A DNA stretch of 64,000 nt from Arion vulgaris. Taxonomy: Eukaryota > Mollusca > Gastropoda > Stylommatophora > Arionidae. A model generated the notes under the pieces. That model did not search any database, was not told where the DNA came from, and saw nothing but the letters and a program-made list of their open reading frames with translations. Of this stretch, positions 36,301 through 47,260 are shown piece after piece. The translations under genes and the position numbers were made by a program. How positions within the stretch are numbered: position 1 is the first letter of the stretch; each line of letters opens with the position of its first letter. The stretch spans positions 51,626,363 through 51,690,362 of the forward strand of contig CM036756.1 in the NCBI GenBank assembly GCA_020796225.1. The letters run 5' to 3'.

Positions 36301-37610
36301 TCTTTGTATGTTAGATATTAATGATTGTGTGTGTCTTTGTATGTTAGCTATTAATGATTGTGTGTGTCTTTGTATGTTAGATATTAATGATTGTGTGTGT
36401 CTTTGTATGTTAGATATTAATGATTGTGTGTGTCTTTGTATGTTAGATATTAATGATTGTGTGTGTCTTTGTATGTTAGATATTAATGATTGTGTGTGTC
36501 TTTGTATGTTAGATATTAATGATTGTGTGTGCCTTGTATGTTAGGTATTAATGATTGTGTGTGTCTTGTATGTTAGGTATTAATGATTGTGTGTGTCTTG
36601 TATGTTAGTTATTAATGATTGTGTGTGTCTTTGTATGTTAGGCTATTAATATATGTTGTGTGTCTTTGTATGTTAGATATTAATGATTGTGTGTGTCTTT
36701 GTTTTTGTTGTGATTGATAATGATTGTGTGTGTCTTTGTATGTTAGATATTAATGATTGTGTGTGTCTTTGTATGTTAGTTATTAATGATTGTGTGTGTC
36801 TTTGTATGTTAGTTATTAATGATTGTGTGTGTCTTTGTATGTTAGTTATTAATGATTGTGTGTGTCTTTGTATGTTAGATATTAATGATTGTGTGTGTCT
36901 TTGTATGTTAGATATTAATGATTGTGTGTGTCTTTGTATGTTAGATATTAATGATTGTGTGTGTCTTTGTATGTTAGATATTAATGATTGTGTGTGTCTT
37001 TGTATGTTAGATATTAATGATTGTGTGTGTCTTTGTATGTTAGTTATTAATGATTGTGTGTGTCTTTGTATGTTAGATATTAATGATTGTGTGTGTCTTT
37101 GTATGTTAGATATTAATGATTGTGTGTGTCTTTGTATGTAGTATTAATGATTGTGGTCTTGTATGTTAGTATGATTGTGTGTGTCTTTGTATGTTAGATA
37201 TTAATGATTGTGTGTGTCTTTGTATGTTAGATATTAATGATTGTGTGTGTCTTGTATGTTAGATATTAATGATTGTGTGTGTCTTTGTATGTTAGTTATT
37301 AATGATTGTGTGTGCCTTGTATGTTAGGTATTAATGATTGTGTGTTCTTGTATGTTATGTATTAATGATTGTGTGTGTCTTGTATGTTAGGTATTAATGA
37401 TTGTGTGTGTCTTGTATGTTAGGTATTAATGAGTATGTGATTGTGTCCTTGTCTGTTTGCTATTAATGATTGTGTGTGCCTTGTCTGTTTGCTATTAATG
37501 ATTGTGTGTGCCTTGTCTGTTTGCTATTAATGATTGTGTGTGCCTTGTCTGTTTGCTATTAATGATTTGTGTGCTCTGTTTGCTATTAATGTTGTTTGTT
37601 TTGAACTATT
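33340..37610. repeat. 33-bp tandem array, about 130 copies
   Basis: Unit TTAATGATTGTGTGTGTCTT plus TGTATGTTAGATA. One position before TATTA varies (A, C, G or T), and a 32-bp variant lacks one T. The unit is divisible by three, so plus-strand frames of up to 248 codons (CMLDINDCVCL repeats) stay open between 32-bp units; these are not genes. The edge at 37440-37610 is a diverged CTGTTTGC variant. Confidence 0.97.
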
Positions 37611-37793
37611 AGAATGATATTGTTTAGCTTCAGTTCCATCTTAGACATACAATATGAATCAGTTTGACATCAATAAGCAATCAAAGCAATCTCTAAAGTG
37701 TATAATTAGTGAAACATTTGAATGACAAAAACTCGACATTGTTGTATACATGTGATATAATGTGAACAATTACCTGTAGGTACACATCAGAAT

Positions 37794-38048
37794 TGAACTC
37801 GCTTCTCAAGGCTGGTGGTCCGGGTTCAACTCCCACAGTGTGCGTGAAATTTTTCCCGACCGCGACGGTTCTTAGGTCAACCCAGCCTCAACTGGGTACC
37901 AGACATGCTCTGGGAAAGTAAAGGCGGCCGGCGTGATGCTGACCACATCACCCAACGTGTGCCGACGGTCAATGAATAATACAGGCCTAACACTGTATTG
38001 CCCTATATACCACAAGATATGAAAGGGTTCCTTTACTTACCTTTACTT
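37794..38048 (+). mobile_element. SINE (family S2) with 13-bp TSD
   Basis: Contains a tRNA-like B box, GGTTCAACTCC (about 37822-37832), a central conserved-looking region (CTGGGAAAGTAAAGG, GTGATGCTGACCACATCACC) and a pyrimidine-rich 3' end (TTCCTTTACTTACCTTTACT). It is flanked by a perfect duplication TACACATCAGAAT (37781-37793 and 38049-38061). No A box is evident, so the 5' end may be truncated. Confidence 0.85.
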
Positions 38049-38214
38049 TACACATCAGAATGTATGATGATAATGTAATCTGTATATTCTAGCTTTCTAA
38101 ATTCTCAACGATGACTTTAGTTTTAGACATACTCATCATCAGAATGTATGATGCTGCTGTAGTATTTGCTGTTTTTCTTATGTATAAGATAATCTCATAG
38201 GATATGACTAGCTT

Positions 38215-38870
38215 TTATATCTAAGGCTGGGGTCAAAGGCATGGGGCTGCGCCAGAATTAGTTGTCCGGCACTAATCACGACCATGTTCCCCACCTCCAC
38301 ATGGTGACCCTGGTAACAGACTTTGGTTCCGGTCTCACTAAGTGGGCACAGGGATCGACGGAGAGGTAGTGGTAGTAGTGCAAGCACGTAAAAGAAAAAC
38401 AGGTTCACAAAATTACGAACAAAATGCACGCATCTCCTGACCGATTGTCCGATAAAATTTGCCCGAGTTGCCAAAAAGAAAGAAACAGCAGTGTACGAGT
38501 CGTCTGCGAACGAATGCTCCCCCGGAGTAAATGACCGAATTAAAGGGATGAGAGGTGCATCCGTAGCAGAGAAGTGGGCCCACATGAGACGAAACTTGGA
38601 GCCCTGCACCCAAGTCAAGCTGCGTGTCAGGGCAGTCTCGTGTCACGGAAAACGTGAACACAACGGTCGCACCACAATTATCAGCCTCCCGGCCGATGGT
38701 AAAGAAGAACAGACGAACATGTAGGGATGAGAGGTGCATCCCAAAGCAGAATCGTGGGGCTACATGGGGCGAAACTTGGAGCCCTGTGCCCGGGTTGAGC
38801 TGCATACATGTCCGGGCAGTCTCGAGGCACGAGAAAAAAGTCTCTTTGAAAACGCTGTAATGTATCGTGT
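38215..38870 (-). repeat. GC-rich unclassified repeat R1, copy 2 (inverted)
   Basis: Reverse-complement partner of 23400-23890. A segment containing GGGCTCCAAGTTTCGYCYCA is present twice (about 38570-38640 and 38735-38825), an internal duplication absent from copy 1. Short open frames of up to 136 codons on both strands show no known domain. Confidence 0.65.
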
Positions 38871-39603
38871 CGACATATGGGAAGATTGCGTTGGACTCTG
38901 TATCAAAGTCTTAGCACAGATACATTTGCTGGGTAAGGTTGGCCGAGCGCAAATTCTAAAGTTGCGTTTTAATGTCTAACGAAACTGCCCTCACTGGGAC
39001 AACCGTGCAAGGTACCGTTGAAATAACAACTAACATCCCCGGAAGCATTGAGGCGGGTGAGGCCTAAAGGGACTGTCCTCCTTGGGACAACCGGGCAAGG
39101 TACTGTTGCATTTGCAACTAACATCCCCGGAAGAACTGGTGGGTGATGTTTGGTGAGCGCAAAATCTCAGTTGCGTTGCTAGCACCGATTGAAACGACCC
39201 TCTATATTATTTGTGCTTAGCCCCAGTCTTGTGTTTCCCGGGACCAGGGAAAATGCAGGGTAGAAATTGCCATGTGCCGACACGCGCCTCGAGAAGGCTG
39301 AGAATGTTCCTACTCCGAAATAAACTCAAAGTGGTCAGTAAAGTAGGGCCGACACTTCACACGGTGTGTTATACGGGTATTACGCCGTCCTAGGACAAGC
39401 TTATGTGCCTCGTGAAATGTTCCTTATCCGGAACGACCTCACAGTCAGAAAAGGCATAACAGTAGTAACTCACTGCTGAAATCTGGAAGACGGGCTTAGT
39501 CACCATGGGCGTATAATCGGCAACGTAGATCAAGCGTTCTTGTCAAAGGATCAATTATATATCACAAGAAGAATGATAAAATTGGCCGTGAAGAGTGAAC
39601 GAC

Positions 39604-39604
<1 letters not shown>
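38871..39604. other. GC-richer unassigned sequence with a two-copy repeat
   Basis: An ~85-bp segment (CTGGGACAACCGTGCAAGGT and TTGGGACAACCGGGCAAGGT, each followed by AACTAACATCCCCGGAAG) occurs at about 38985-39050 and 39068-39135. The composition resembles the neighbouring R1 repeat, so it may be part of the same element. No coding domain was recognised. Confidence 0.5.

Positions 39605-39605
<1 letters not shown>

Positions 39606-39681
<76 letters not shown>
39606..39681. repeat. (TA)n microsatellite
   Basis: 76 bp of uninterrupted TA dinucleotides. Frames through it give meaningless YIYIYI peptides. Confidence 0.98.
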
Positions 39682-39683
<2 letters not shown>

Positions 39684-40657
39684 AAGGCTTACAGCTTTAG
39701 TAGCTATGAATGTCCTGAGTCTGTTGCTGTCGTTTTCTAGTCAATGTATGGTAGGACTGACTCTAGTCAAAATATGGTAGGGCTGACTCTGGTCAAAGTA
39801 TGGTAGGACTGACTCCAGTCAAGACATCAATTTTGTGCTGTGTTAGCATCTATAATTAGTTTACATAACTTTGAAGATTTCGTTTTAATGTGAGTGGAAG
39901 GGAAAGGGGGTAATAACGTTTGTTGTTTCGGAACATGTGCTCATCCTGCATTAGAGTTGCTACCTTTTAATGTTTCTTGTGTCGACAGAAGAGTTGTTAC
40001 CTTTTAATGTTTCTTTTGTCGACAGAAAATGAATTCTATGTTGCTTGCGAATTTGCCCTATCTTCGAGATATTCTCTCGAATAGAACAAACTCTGACATA
40101 TAGCGAACGCAAGAAATGATGATGACATATATATCTAAATATAGTACATACGTTACTATCACTGTAATCTCAAACAGAAGTATTGAAATAGTCTCACAAC
40201 TTGACGGCAGTCTCACAATCTATATTCATTTTACAGTTTGGTGTGGCTATAAATTGTATCTGTAATCTTCCAAATGAAATATGTTAGTTTGGCAACTGTG
40301 TATTGCAAACTCTGACTCGTCCAGGTTTTGGGTATGTTATGGTGGACGTTCGAGAATAGAAATATATCGACAGGACATTACGCGTATATGATACGTATGA
40401 AATGTTGAGACCTCACAATGTTGGTCGTATATATTAGCTTTTGATAGTTATGTTAGCCAACTACTCACTTGCTCGCTAACTTATATCCACTATGTCTGGG
40501 ATTAAGATAGCCATTTGTGCAGATGAAGCATATTTACACAAAGGAGATATCCATGTCTCGTTCACGTAGCCTGCTCTCTAACTTGTTAACTACACCACCA
40601 AGGCACTACCCGTGTCATCTACCCGTGGAGTCGTTGCGTGGATCTAGAATAATGTCA
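39682..40657. other. Sequence downstream of the NWD gene
   Basis: No gene is recognised. Small local duplications occur (ATGGTAGG-CTGACTC units at 39746-39820; GAGTTGTTACC-TTTTAATGTTTCTT at about 39955-40025). Confidence 0.45.
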
Positions 40658-40663
40658 TTTATT
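40658..40663 (-). terminator. Candidate polyadenylation signal of the NWD gene
   Basis: AATAAA on the minus strand, about 255 bp past the stop codon at 40917-40919. Position and match are suitable; nothing else supports it. Confidence 0.3.
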
Positions 40664-40916
40664 ACCGGATTGTTTACACAGTCATCTACTATCCTGAAAT
40701 GTAGAGGCCACCCAGAGATAATATAATGATCCTATCAGATGTCAGTCTTTGGATCCTGTTCTAGTTCAATCTTTCGACCTTCAGTGATTGTCCAATGTTG
40801 CCGGTCCAGTGCAGTGTCCATTTTGGGGAGTTCTAGATCCTTGATTCTTGGGAAGATTATCGTGACGATCGGTCATCATTCATGTAAAAGATGTCTTCAA
40901 GGACATGATTTTAAAG

Positions 40917-43900
40917 CTAAGATACAACACATGCCCTAGACTTTTGCATGCCTCTTGTTTTGGCAACAAATCTGGCTACCTGTAGGGCTGTACCCATTAA
41001 GTTTTTAGCGCTCAACATATCGCCAAAAGCGCCCAGGTCTGCGTGGTCACTAACCGACCTCAAGTTGAGATTTCTGCTAGGAACAGACCGAAGTAGTTCC
41101 TGACATGATTCATCTTCTGGATCAGCAATTACTAGAGTGGTCAAAGTACCGTCCAAGCATCCTATTACAACGCAAGTACCATCTGCGTTTCCAACAATAT
41201 CTTTGACTTCTGCACTAGTTTTGTAGTTTGCTATCATCTTTCCATCAGAGATACGAAACAAACGAACTGTTCGTTGTCTTGAATGATAGTAGACCACGTG
41301 TTTGTTACTTTGGGTAAAAAAAGTTGTCACCTGAAAGACACCCTCTGCCACTTTCGGAATAAGAACTTTAGTTGTCTTGCAGTTTCTTAGATTGATAAGC
41401 TCCAGTCCTCCTCTTGTAGGGGCGTATATGCCGATCTTTCCATCTTGCATCACGTGACCATTCCACCTTGGCACAGAACGTACAAGAGCCTTCTTCTTCA
41501 AATCTAAAATATTTCCTTTATCACCGTCAATTACTGCCACTAAGTTAGAATCGTGGGGCATTGCTATGATATGACTGTATTCTACATAGTTTGGATATTT
41601 GAGATGTAGGTTATAGATACGCGTGCCAGTTCTTGCATAGTAAACTCCAATAACATCTCCACTTTTATCAAACGCTGGAACTGCTAGAAACAATCCTTCC
41701 TTTGTTACAACAGGGTGACGGTATTTCTTGATTGCGTATTCAAATACATACTCCTTGTGGCCTCCAGGGATCGTCACACATACACACTGTGCCCTGTCGA
41801 CAGCCAGTTTGGCAGTAACGATAGCTTTTTGGTCGTTTTCACACATGATAATATGTTGTATGTCTCCTAGTAGAACTTCAGCTGTGGCTGTATCCTTGGA
41901 CATGATCCAGATGAGAAGTTTTGGAGACTCGGCACTGAGTACATATTCACCATCGGCAGTAATCACCGCGTTTGAAACAATAGCACTCCGGACACTGCTC
42001 ATGAATGTTTTTACTGTCCTGCCCGTTTCTAAATTCCAGATAGCCACACTATTTCTCGTTGTGGTAGCACACAGTGGGGAAGTAATGGCCAGAGCTACTG
42101 TCTCGATCGGTCGTTCAAGTCTATCAACCGTGTGAACATCTTCCAAAATTTTATCAAAGTTCCAGACTTTGATCGTTTTGTCCATGGATGAGGAAATTAC
42201 TGTATTTCTACCTTTTGCCACTGATATCAAAGCGCATATTCTGCCGAAGTGTGCATCCAGTACTTTTACTAGATTTCCTTGCTTGACATCCCAGACATAT
42301 ATATTTCTTCTCACTCCAGCTACAACAAAGTGGTTATTCTTGGTAAATACAACTAAGCTTGTTAATTGGTTTTTGGTTGGAATGTTTCGTATACCATGCG
42401 GAAGTAGAAGTTCCCGTGCCTTCTCTGTATGTAGGTCGTATAGTTGGTAACTTTTGGCAGTTGTACCAATCAGGTAGTTCTCGTCGTCAGACAGGAAGAA
42501 GGAGAAAACGGCATCAGCGTTTTCAGAAATTGTTTTGTCATATTTCCAAATTTTGCTTTCTCGCGTGTAGCGAACGACAGCATTGTCGCTGATTTCAATG
42601 CACGCATATAAAACAGTTCGTTTCTTGTTGATAGCGATTGCGCTATGAAATTGAAAAGTGTAAACAGATTTATCATGAGCCTCTAGCACCATCTCTCTGT
42701 CACTGTCTGTTTCACTTTTAGCGATCACAAAGTGAACATCGTTGATTTCACGACTGAGTTCCACACTGAGAATACACATGTTAAACTCCGATCTGTACTC
42801 ATTAATGAACTTACCGTCTTGTTGGAAGAGCATCCATGAACTCTCTGTCCAGATTGATATAAGCATGTTAGACACACTGGCACCTTTAATCGTGTCTGAA
42901 TTCTCAGAAATTGGAGGGGATATAATTTTGAAGTCTCCTGTACTGAGAGAACACAGTATTAGTCTGTTGTTATTCGTATAACTAATTGCAAACTTTCCAT
43001 TTGGAGAAATATTTAATTTCTGCATGATTCCTTCAATACCAGGTGAAATATTTCTAGAGATTTCTCCAGTAGACAAGTCCCACATAATAATTTTGTTTGA
43101 TACAGAAACAAGATGCTTTCCGTCAGACGACGTGCCTATTCCGAAAGGTGCAAACTGATGCCCCTCTAGTGAATATTGAAGAGGACCACTTGGCGTATGA
43201 AGACAGTGATAAGCTGGTACAAGAGCGCAGTGTCGCAAACCATCAGAATCGCACTGTTGAATGAGCCCTCTGATCTTGGGATTCTGGCTGTAGTATGGAA
43301 GTAGACGACCAGTAATCTGTGAGCCTAGCATGTCTGGATAATGACTGAGAATCGAACTTGACAGTCGAATGGCATCAGCAATAACTCGCACATCTTTGTC
43401 GTAGACGTTGTTCAGAAGGTCTTCAAAATCCTCAATCACGGACTGCAACGGCATACATGACAGTTTAGCATGTAGCCATTCGTAATTAAACAGTACCTTC
43501 TCGTAAAGATCTTCGTATCGATGCGACCTTACAAGATGCCACGGCATTTCATTCAATTTTCGTAAGTTGTAGCGTATCACTTTCCCCTGAGATGCTGTGA
43601 ACTCCAACGGCTGTGGAGGTACTTTTCTGTCAGCACCACTTTTTGTGTCTTCTAGATGAAACCGTTGTCTCTGAAGCTCAGAATATTCAAACGGTTTTGG
43701 TATTCCGCCGCCGTACGTTCCCAGGAAATATTCAGCAGTGTTTGAATGAAGTTCTTTTAGAAAATTGGCATTTTTGAAATATCTTTCTTTAACTGCGTCA
43801 ATAAATTGTCTATGGTACCAACCCACAACACTAACCCCATCTGCTTCTCGTTCGCTCAGATATCCTGGCAGGTCATTTCTAATCCTTGTCCACAGTAGCG

Positions 43901-44699
43901 GTGGAATTCTACGAGCAGGTGGCAGATGATACTGGTAGATATCATTGAGCACTTGGTCATCTAGAGATATAAGATCTTCCAATTCAGGTTCTGATATACC
44001 ACTCTTGGAAGATGTGATATAGCTCAATGTATGAGACACAAGAGTTTTTCCATGTTGAAGTTCTATCCTCTCAAGTAGAAGAATGATACAGTCGTTGATG
44101 GTAAATGCCAACGTCGCCATGCTGGGCTTTGTGTATGATCTCCACCTGCATATTTCATCAAATGTTAGTTTCACAAAAAGTGGTAGATTACATTTAATTA
44201 TTGCTTCGTTTACTTTAGCCCACTGTTCTTGTGTGACTGATTTATTGGCGTTTTTTAACCAAGCTTGAATAATTGTGCCGCTTAAACTTTCACCCAGTGG
44301 TGAAACCGGGATAAACGAATCCTGATTCTCAATCATTGTTCTGAGGCGGTCTAGTATCCCATAGTAGTTGGGCAGAACAGAAATTATAACTTTCACATTA
44401 GGAGGCAACTTAATTGGCATCCAAGTTAGATTATGTGCACCGCCAGCTCCGGACAACTGGTCCAGTGAGTCAAAGAATAGAACTAGAGGTTTTGTCTTGG
44501 TTGCCATACAGATTAGTTTCTTGAACTCTTGCTGCAGCGGGGCCAGTTCATCTGGGATGTCTTCTATTGGTTGATCATACATTACACTTAACTGTTGGCA
44601 GTAGGATGTGAGCATAGGAATTATGCTAGAACTACCTGGTGTCGTTCCCATGAACCTCAGAACCATCACAACGGGTGTGGTATACCAAGATGATACAAC
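40917..44699 (-). CDS. NACHT and WD-repeat protein (NWD1/NWD2-like), last exon
   Basis: The large terminal exon, 1260 codons with stop TAG. It starts after the acceptor TTAAAACTTCCCAG (AG at 44700-44701) with VVSSWYTTPVVMVLRFMGTT. The first part completes the NACHT-type NTPase: the Walker B segment LVLFFDSLDQLSGAGGAHNL lies about 65-85 residues in, followed by KVIISVLPNYYGILDRL. A helical region follows (WTRIRNDLPGYLSEREADGV, WYHRQFIDAVKERYF). From about residue 560 onward come WD40-like repeats: IIMWDLSTGEISRNI, IYVWDVKQGNLVKVLDAHFG, VISSSMDKTIKVWNFD, SVAIWNLETGRTVKTF. NWD proteins are STAND-type ATPases with a C-terminal WD propeller; the role in this animal is unknown. The exon is fully open, with no sign of decay. 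An open frame of 42 further codons upstream is intronic. The paralogue (NWD1 or NWD2) cannot be settled here. Confidence 0.93.
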   Translation of the reverse strand, partial: VVSSWYTTPVVMVLRFMGTTPGSSSIIPMLTSYCQQLSVMYDQPIEDIPDELAPLQQEFKKLICMATKTKPLVLFFDSLDQLSGAGGAHNLTWMPIKLPPNVKVIISVLPNYYGILDRLRTMIENQDSFIPVSPLGESLSGTIIQAWLKNANKSVTQEQWAKVNEAIIKCNLPLFVKLTFDEICRWRSYTKPSMATLAFTINDCIILLLERIELQHGKTLVSHTLSYITSSKSGISEPELEDLISLDDQVLNDIYQYHLPPARRIPPLLWTRIRNDLPGYLSEREADGVSVVGWYHRQFIDAVKERYFKNANFLKELHSNTAEYFLGTYGGGIPKPFEYSELQRQRFHLEDTKSGADRKVPPQPLEFTASQGKVIRYNLRKLNEMPWHLVRSHRYEDLYEKVLFNYEWLHAKLSCMPLQSVIEDFEDLLNNVYDKDVRVIADAIRLSSSILSHYPDMLGSQITGRLLPYYSQNPKIRGLIQQCDSDGLRHCALVPAYHCLHTPSGPLQYSLEGHQFAPFGIGTSSDGKHLVSVSNKIIMWDLSTGEISRNISPGIEGIMQKLNISPNGKFAISYTNNNRLILCSLSTGDFKIISPPISENSDTIKGASVSNMLISIWTESSWMLFQQDGKFINEYRSEFNMCILSVELSREINDVHFVIAKSETDSDREMVLEAHDKSVYTFQFHSAIAINKKRTVLYACIEISDNAVVRYTRESKIWKYDKTISENADAVFSFFLSDDENYLIGTTAKSYQLYDLHTEKARELLLPHGIRNIPTKNQLTSLVVFTKNNHFVVAGVRRNIYVWDVKQGNLVKVLDAHFGRICALISVAKGRNTVISSSMDKTIKVWNFDKILEDVHTVDRLERPIETVALAITSPLCATTTRNSVAIWNLETGRTVKTFMSSVRSAIVSNAVITADGEYVLSAESPKLLIWIMSKDTATAEVLLGDIQHIIMCENDQKAIVTAKLAVDRAQCVCVTIPGGHKEYVFEYAIKKYRHPVVTKEGLFLAVPAFDKSGDVIGVYYARTGTRIYNLHLKYPNYVEYSHIIAMPHDSNLVAVIDGDKGNILDLKKKALVRSVPRWNGHVMQDGKIGIYAPTRGGLELINLRNCKTTKVLIPKVAEGVFQVTTFFTQSNKHVVYYHSRQRTVRLFRISDGKMIANYKTSAEVKDIVGNADGTCVVIGCLDGTLTTLVIADPEDESCQELLRSVPSRNLNLRSVSDHADLGAFGDMLSAKNLMGTALQVARFVAKTRGMQKSRACVVS

Positions 44700-44869
44700 C
44701 TGGGAAGTTTTAAATGCAAACATGAATTTAGACAGTAAAAAAGCAGACACAGATTTAGACATGCTAAAAGCAGACATAAATTTAAAGAGAACAAATGCAG
44801 ACAAAAATGTAACAAGTTGTAACAAAGAGTAACAAGACGAAAAATTTAATGTAAAATATCACAGGAAAG

Positions 44870-44950
44870 ATTTCATCTATCACTTTCTGCAATAAGAACT
44901 TTAGTTGACTTGAAATGTCGTAGATTAAAATCGTTTTTAACTCGAAGGAC
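44870..44950 (-). pseudogene. Possible fragment of an NWD paralogue exon
   Basis: The minus strand reads NLRHFKSTKVLIAESDR, followed by a stop. The last exon of the adjacent gene has INLRNCKTTKVLIPKVAEG (41358-41400), and the nucleotide match (AATAAGAACTTTAGTTG on the plus strand) is strong locally. It looks like a relic of a duplicated exon lying in the intron. The similarity is short. Confidence 0.4.
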
Positions 44951-45308
44951 TAATTTAATTGTAACGGGATTTACACCATATGGCTCGGTCACTCACAGCC
45001 AAAATGGTAAGCCCCATACAGTCCTCTTTTAGACACTTTATTTAGACTAAGAAACTAGTCCTGAATTAATCAACCTAACGATGGAAACTTAATTCTTGAA
45101 ATATTTCGTTATATAGACTTTAAAATAAACTTGTATTAATTCTTTATTTAGAACAAATACAATTATAAAAGTAACAATAACTAACATATTATTATTATTA
45201 ATCGAAATCATCAGTGACATTTACCAAGAACATCAATATAGAAAAGAGTTTTACAATCTCCATTTTTCAATAACTTGTTTATTTATCTGTCAGTTTTAGA
45301 TTATGTTG

Positions 45309-45889
45309 TTTTTTTTGGTTTTTTCCCGATCAAGAAGCACTTGAGCTGAAAGCTCTTCGGCCACAGCCAACTCTAGATACCTAGGCCAGACAACTGAGTG
45401 GGTGTTCCCTGACCTAAATCAGAAAAGGGGCCGGAAAATATAGATGTTTGATAGAACACTGCAAGCTTTTTTGCAATTTCACTCAATTCTGTGAGTCTAT
45501 GGTTATTTATTGGTGAAAAATATTCATAATATTGATATTCCTTATTGTTAAACTTAACTTGTTGCATAATATAACTTCGAGTTAGCATTTTGTGTTGATT
45601 TTAAAATGAATTCGTCTATATACACCTATACTGGAATGCGAGGTCACGTGGTATAGTTGGGGTCTGATTTCCCATAATTCTTACCTGAGTCCGAAGGCCC
45701 ATAAGTTTATAGTTGGCTCTGCTTCGGCTCGGTGTCATGGACATCGTAACCCTTCGGCTCGGTGCCACGAACACCGTAAATCTGGGGAACCTGTAGCTTT
45801 CCTGCCAGTCCACGGAGTTGAACCCGTACTTACAGAGGACTAGTCACCCGTAGTCCAACGCGCTACGAACACGCTGGGCAGACGGGCAT
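45309..45889 (-). mobile_element. SINE (family S1), minus strand, interrupted
   Basis: Same family as 190-392: the head at 45729-45889 and the tail at 45309-45361 are separated by a 360-bp insertion (45362-45721). A perfect 10-bp duplication GATTATGTTG flanks the SINE (45299-45308 and 45890-45899). Confidence 0.88.
45362..45721. mobile_element. 360-bp non-autonomous DNA element with 7-bp TSD (family M7), copy 1
   Basis: Inserted in the SINE with exact target duplication CTTCGGC (45355-45361 and 45722-45728). The ends are short inverted repeats, CACAGCC and GGCTCTG (7 bp, one mismatch). The body is about 90 percent identical by eye to 54120-54478. No coding capacity. Confidence 0.88.
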
Positions 45890-45899
45890 GATTATGTTG

Positions 45900-46851
45900 G
45901 TATATCAGGATTGTTTTACGGGTTTGCCATTCTTACTGATGGTCGTCTCTAGCTTCAGCGGTAGTTAGCTCGATCACAACCCAAGCGTACCTGGTTCAAA
46001 CTTCGCGGTGGGCAGTTTGAAGCAAATTTGTTCGGCGTGAATTTTACAAACATTAAAAATATACCTCACCGTTCAGAAAGCAACCGTAAACTTCTGAACG
46101 TATAGTAGTGGTGCGTATAAAATCAACGACTAGTTTACTGTGGTTGATGGCGAAGTTTGGTAAATGATATGCCCCGATTTTTATTCATTCATTCATTCAA
46201 TTCCAATTCTTACTGAAAATGTATGTACCATCTTGAAGTCTTGCAGAATCAGTATGATTCTCTAAGAAAATGTTATGCATTTTTGTATCACAAGAACATC
46301 AAATTTGACTAGATGACAAAACGATATCTGTATAAATGTATACAGATACAGTATGCTGCTTTTTGTAATGACCGATTTGTTGAGTTCTGGTTACTTGCTT
46401 ATCTCGGAACTCTAGTTTAAGCTGATTTTAAGCTTCATGTCCTTGATTCAGAAAACACAATTTATATAGTGGTGTGCTCCCTGCAGTGAGAGCATTCCGA
46501 GAGAAAACGTCTCACTGTTCGGGAGATGACCCTTAATAAGAACAATGTCTGCCTGAACGACTTTGGGAGGGATCAGATAATCTGTAACACTTACTAAGAG
46601 GTAACGGTTCAATTCCAGAGTTGCTGCAGTAGCCACCTATATACTCCATATGAATTAAAACCTACACAACGCATTGCATAACACCATCGAGAGTTATGTA
46701 ATCTCCTGGGTATTAGAAGAAGCACAAGAAGCAGCTGCCCAGCTCTACATAGAATCAATTAAGGAGTAGAAGAAGAATACCTGGTAGATAAGAACTTTGG
46801 TGGACCAGTGATCCCCAACCTTTTGTAACTCACTTCTCACACGGATTCATC
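45900..46851. other. Intronic sequence without a recognised feature
   Basis: Contains a small hairpin (CGTTCAGAA with TTCTGAACG around 46070-46101). Nothing else was recognised. Confidence 0.4.
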
Positions 46852-46854
46852 ACA

Positions 46855-46886
<32 letters not shown>

Positions 46887-46934
46887 CATATGTACACACA
46901 CATGAACGCACATATGTACACACACACACACACA
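46852..46934. repeat. (ACGC)n / (CA)n microsatellite
   Basis: About nine CGCA units, then CATATGTACACACACA-type repeats. Confidence 0.93.
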
Positions 46935-46959
46935 TATCTTAGCAAGGTAAATGTCTTAT

Positions 46960-47260
46960 TACAGACTGGCTGGCTTTGCAACTATGTCAGAGGGTCAGCC
47001 AATGGATAGAGCTGACATTTTGAATGACCTCATAGAGTGTGGAAGCAAAGAAGATTTTCATTTAAACTAATCCACGTTAACTACTAGATTGCAAGAGCTG
47101 GAATTGAAGATTGGTGTGGACAGAAAACAACAGCATAACAGGTATATGAGTTGTCTTATCAATCAAAATCGAACTGGTACGGTCAGTCGCTGGACGCTGT
47201 TTGGAGATGTTGCGAAGGAGATCGGAGCACCTATGGACATGTCCGGAGTGAAGTGATGAT
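46960..47260 (+). pseudogene. I/Nimb-type LINE 3' terminal fragment
   Basis: Reads RLAGFATMSEGQPMDRADIL, then LTTRLQELELKIGVDRKQQH and NQNRTGTVSRWTLFGDVAKE. It corresponds to the post-RNase H tail at 30214-30501 (SGRAMDRADIINSLRERERV and following). One stop follows EDFHLN. It runs straight into the 41-bp array at 47241. Confidence 0.8.

Noticed and set aside
33535..37141. Cysteine-rich CMLDINDCVCL repeat proteins
   Set aside because: The 33-bp unit keeps frame by length alone; the frames are broken at every 32-bp unit.
44700..44825. N-terminal 42 codons of the long NWD frame
   Set aside because: They lie upstream of a good splice acceptor and consist of low-complexity sequence; the P-loop exon joins in phase at 44699.
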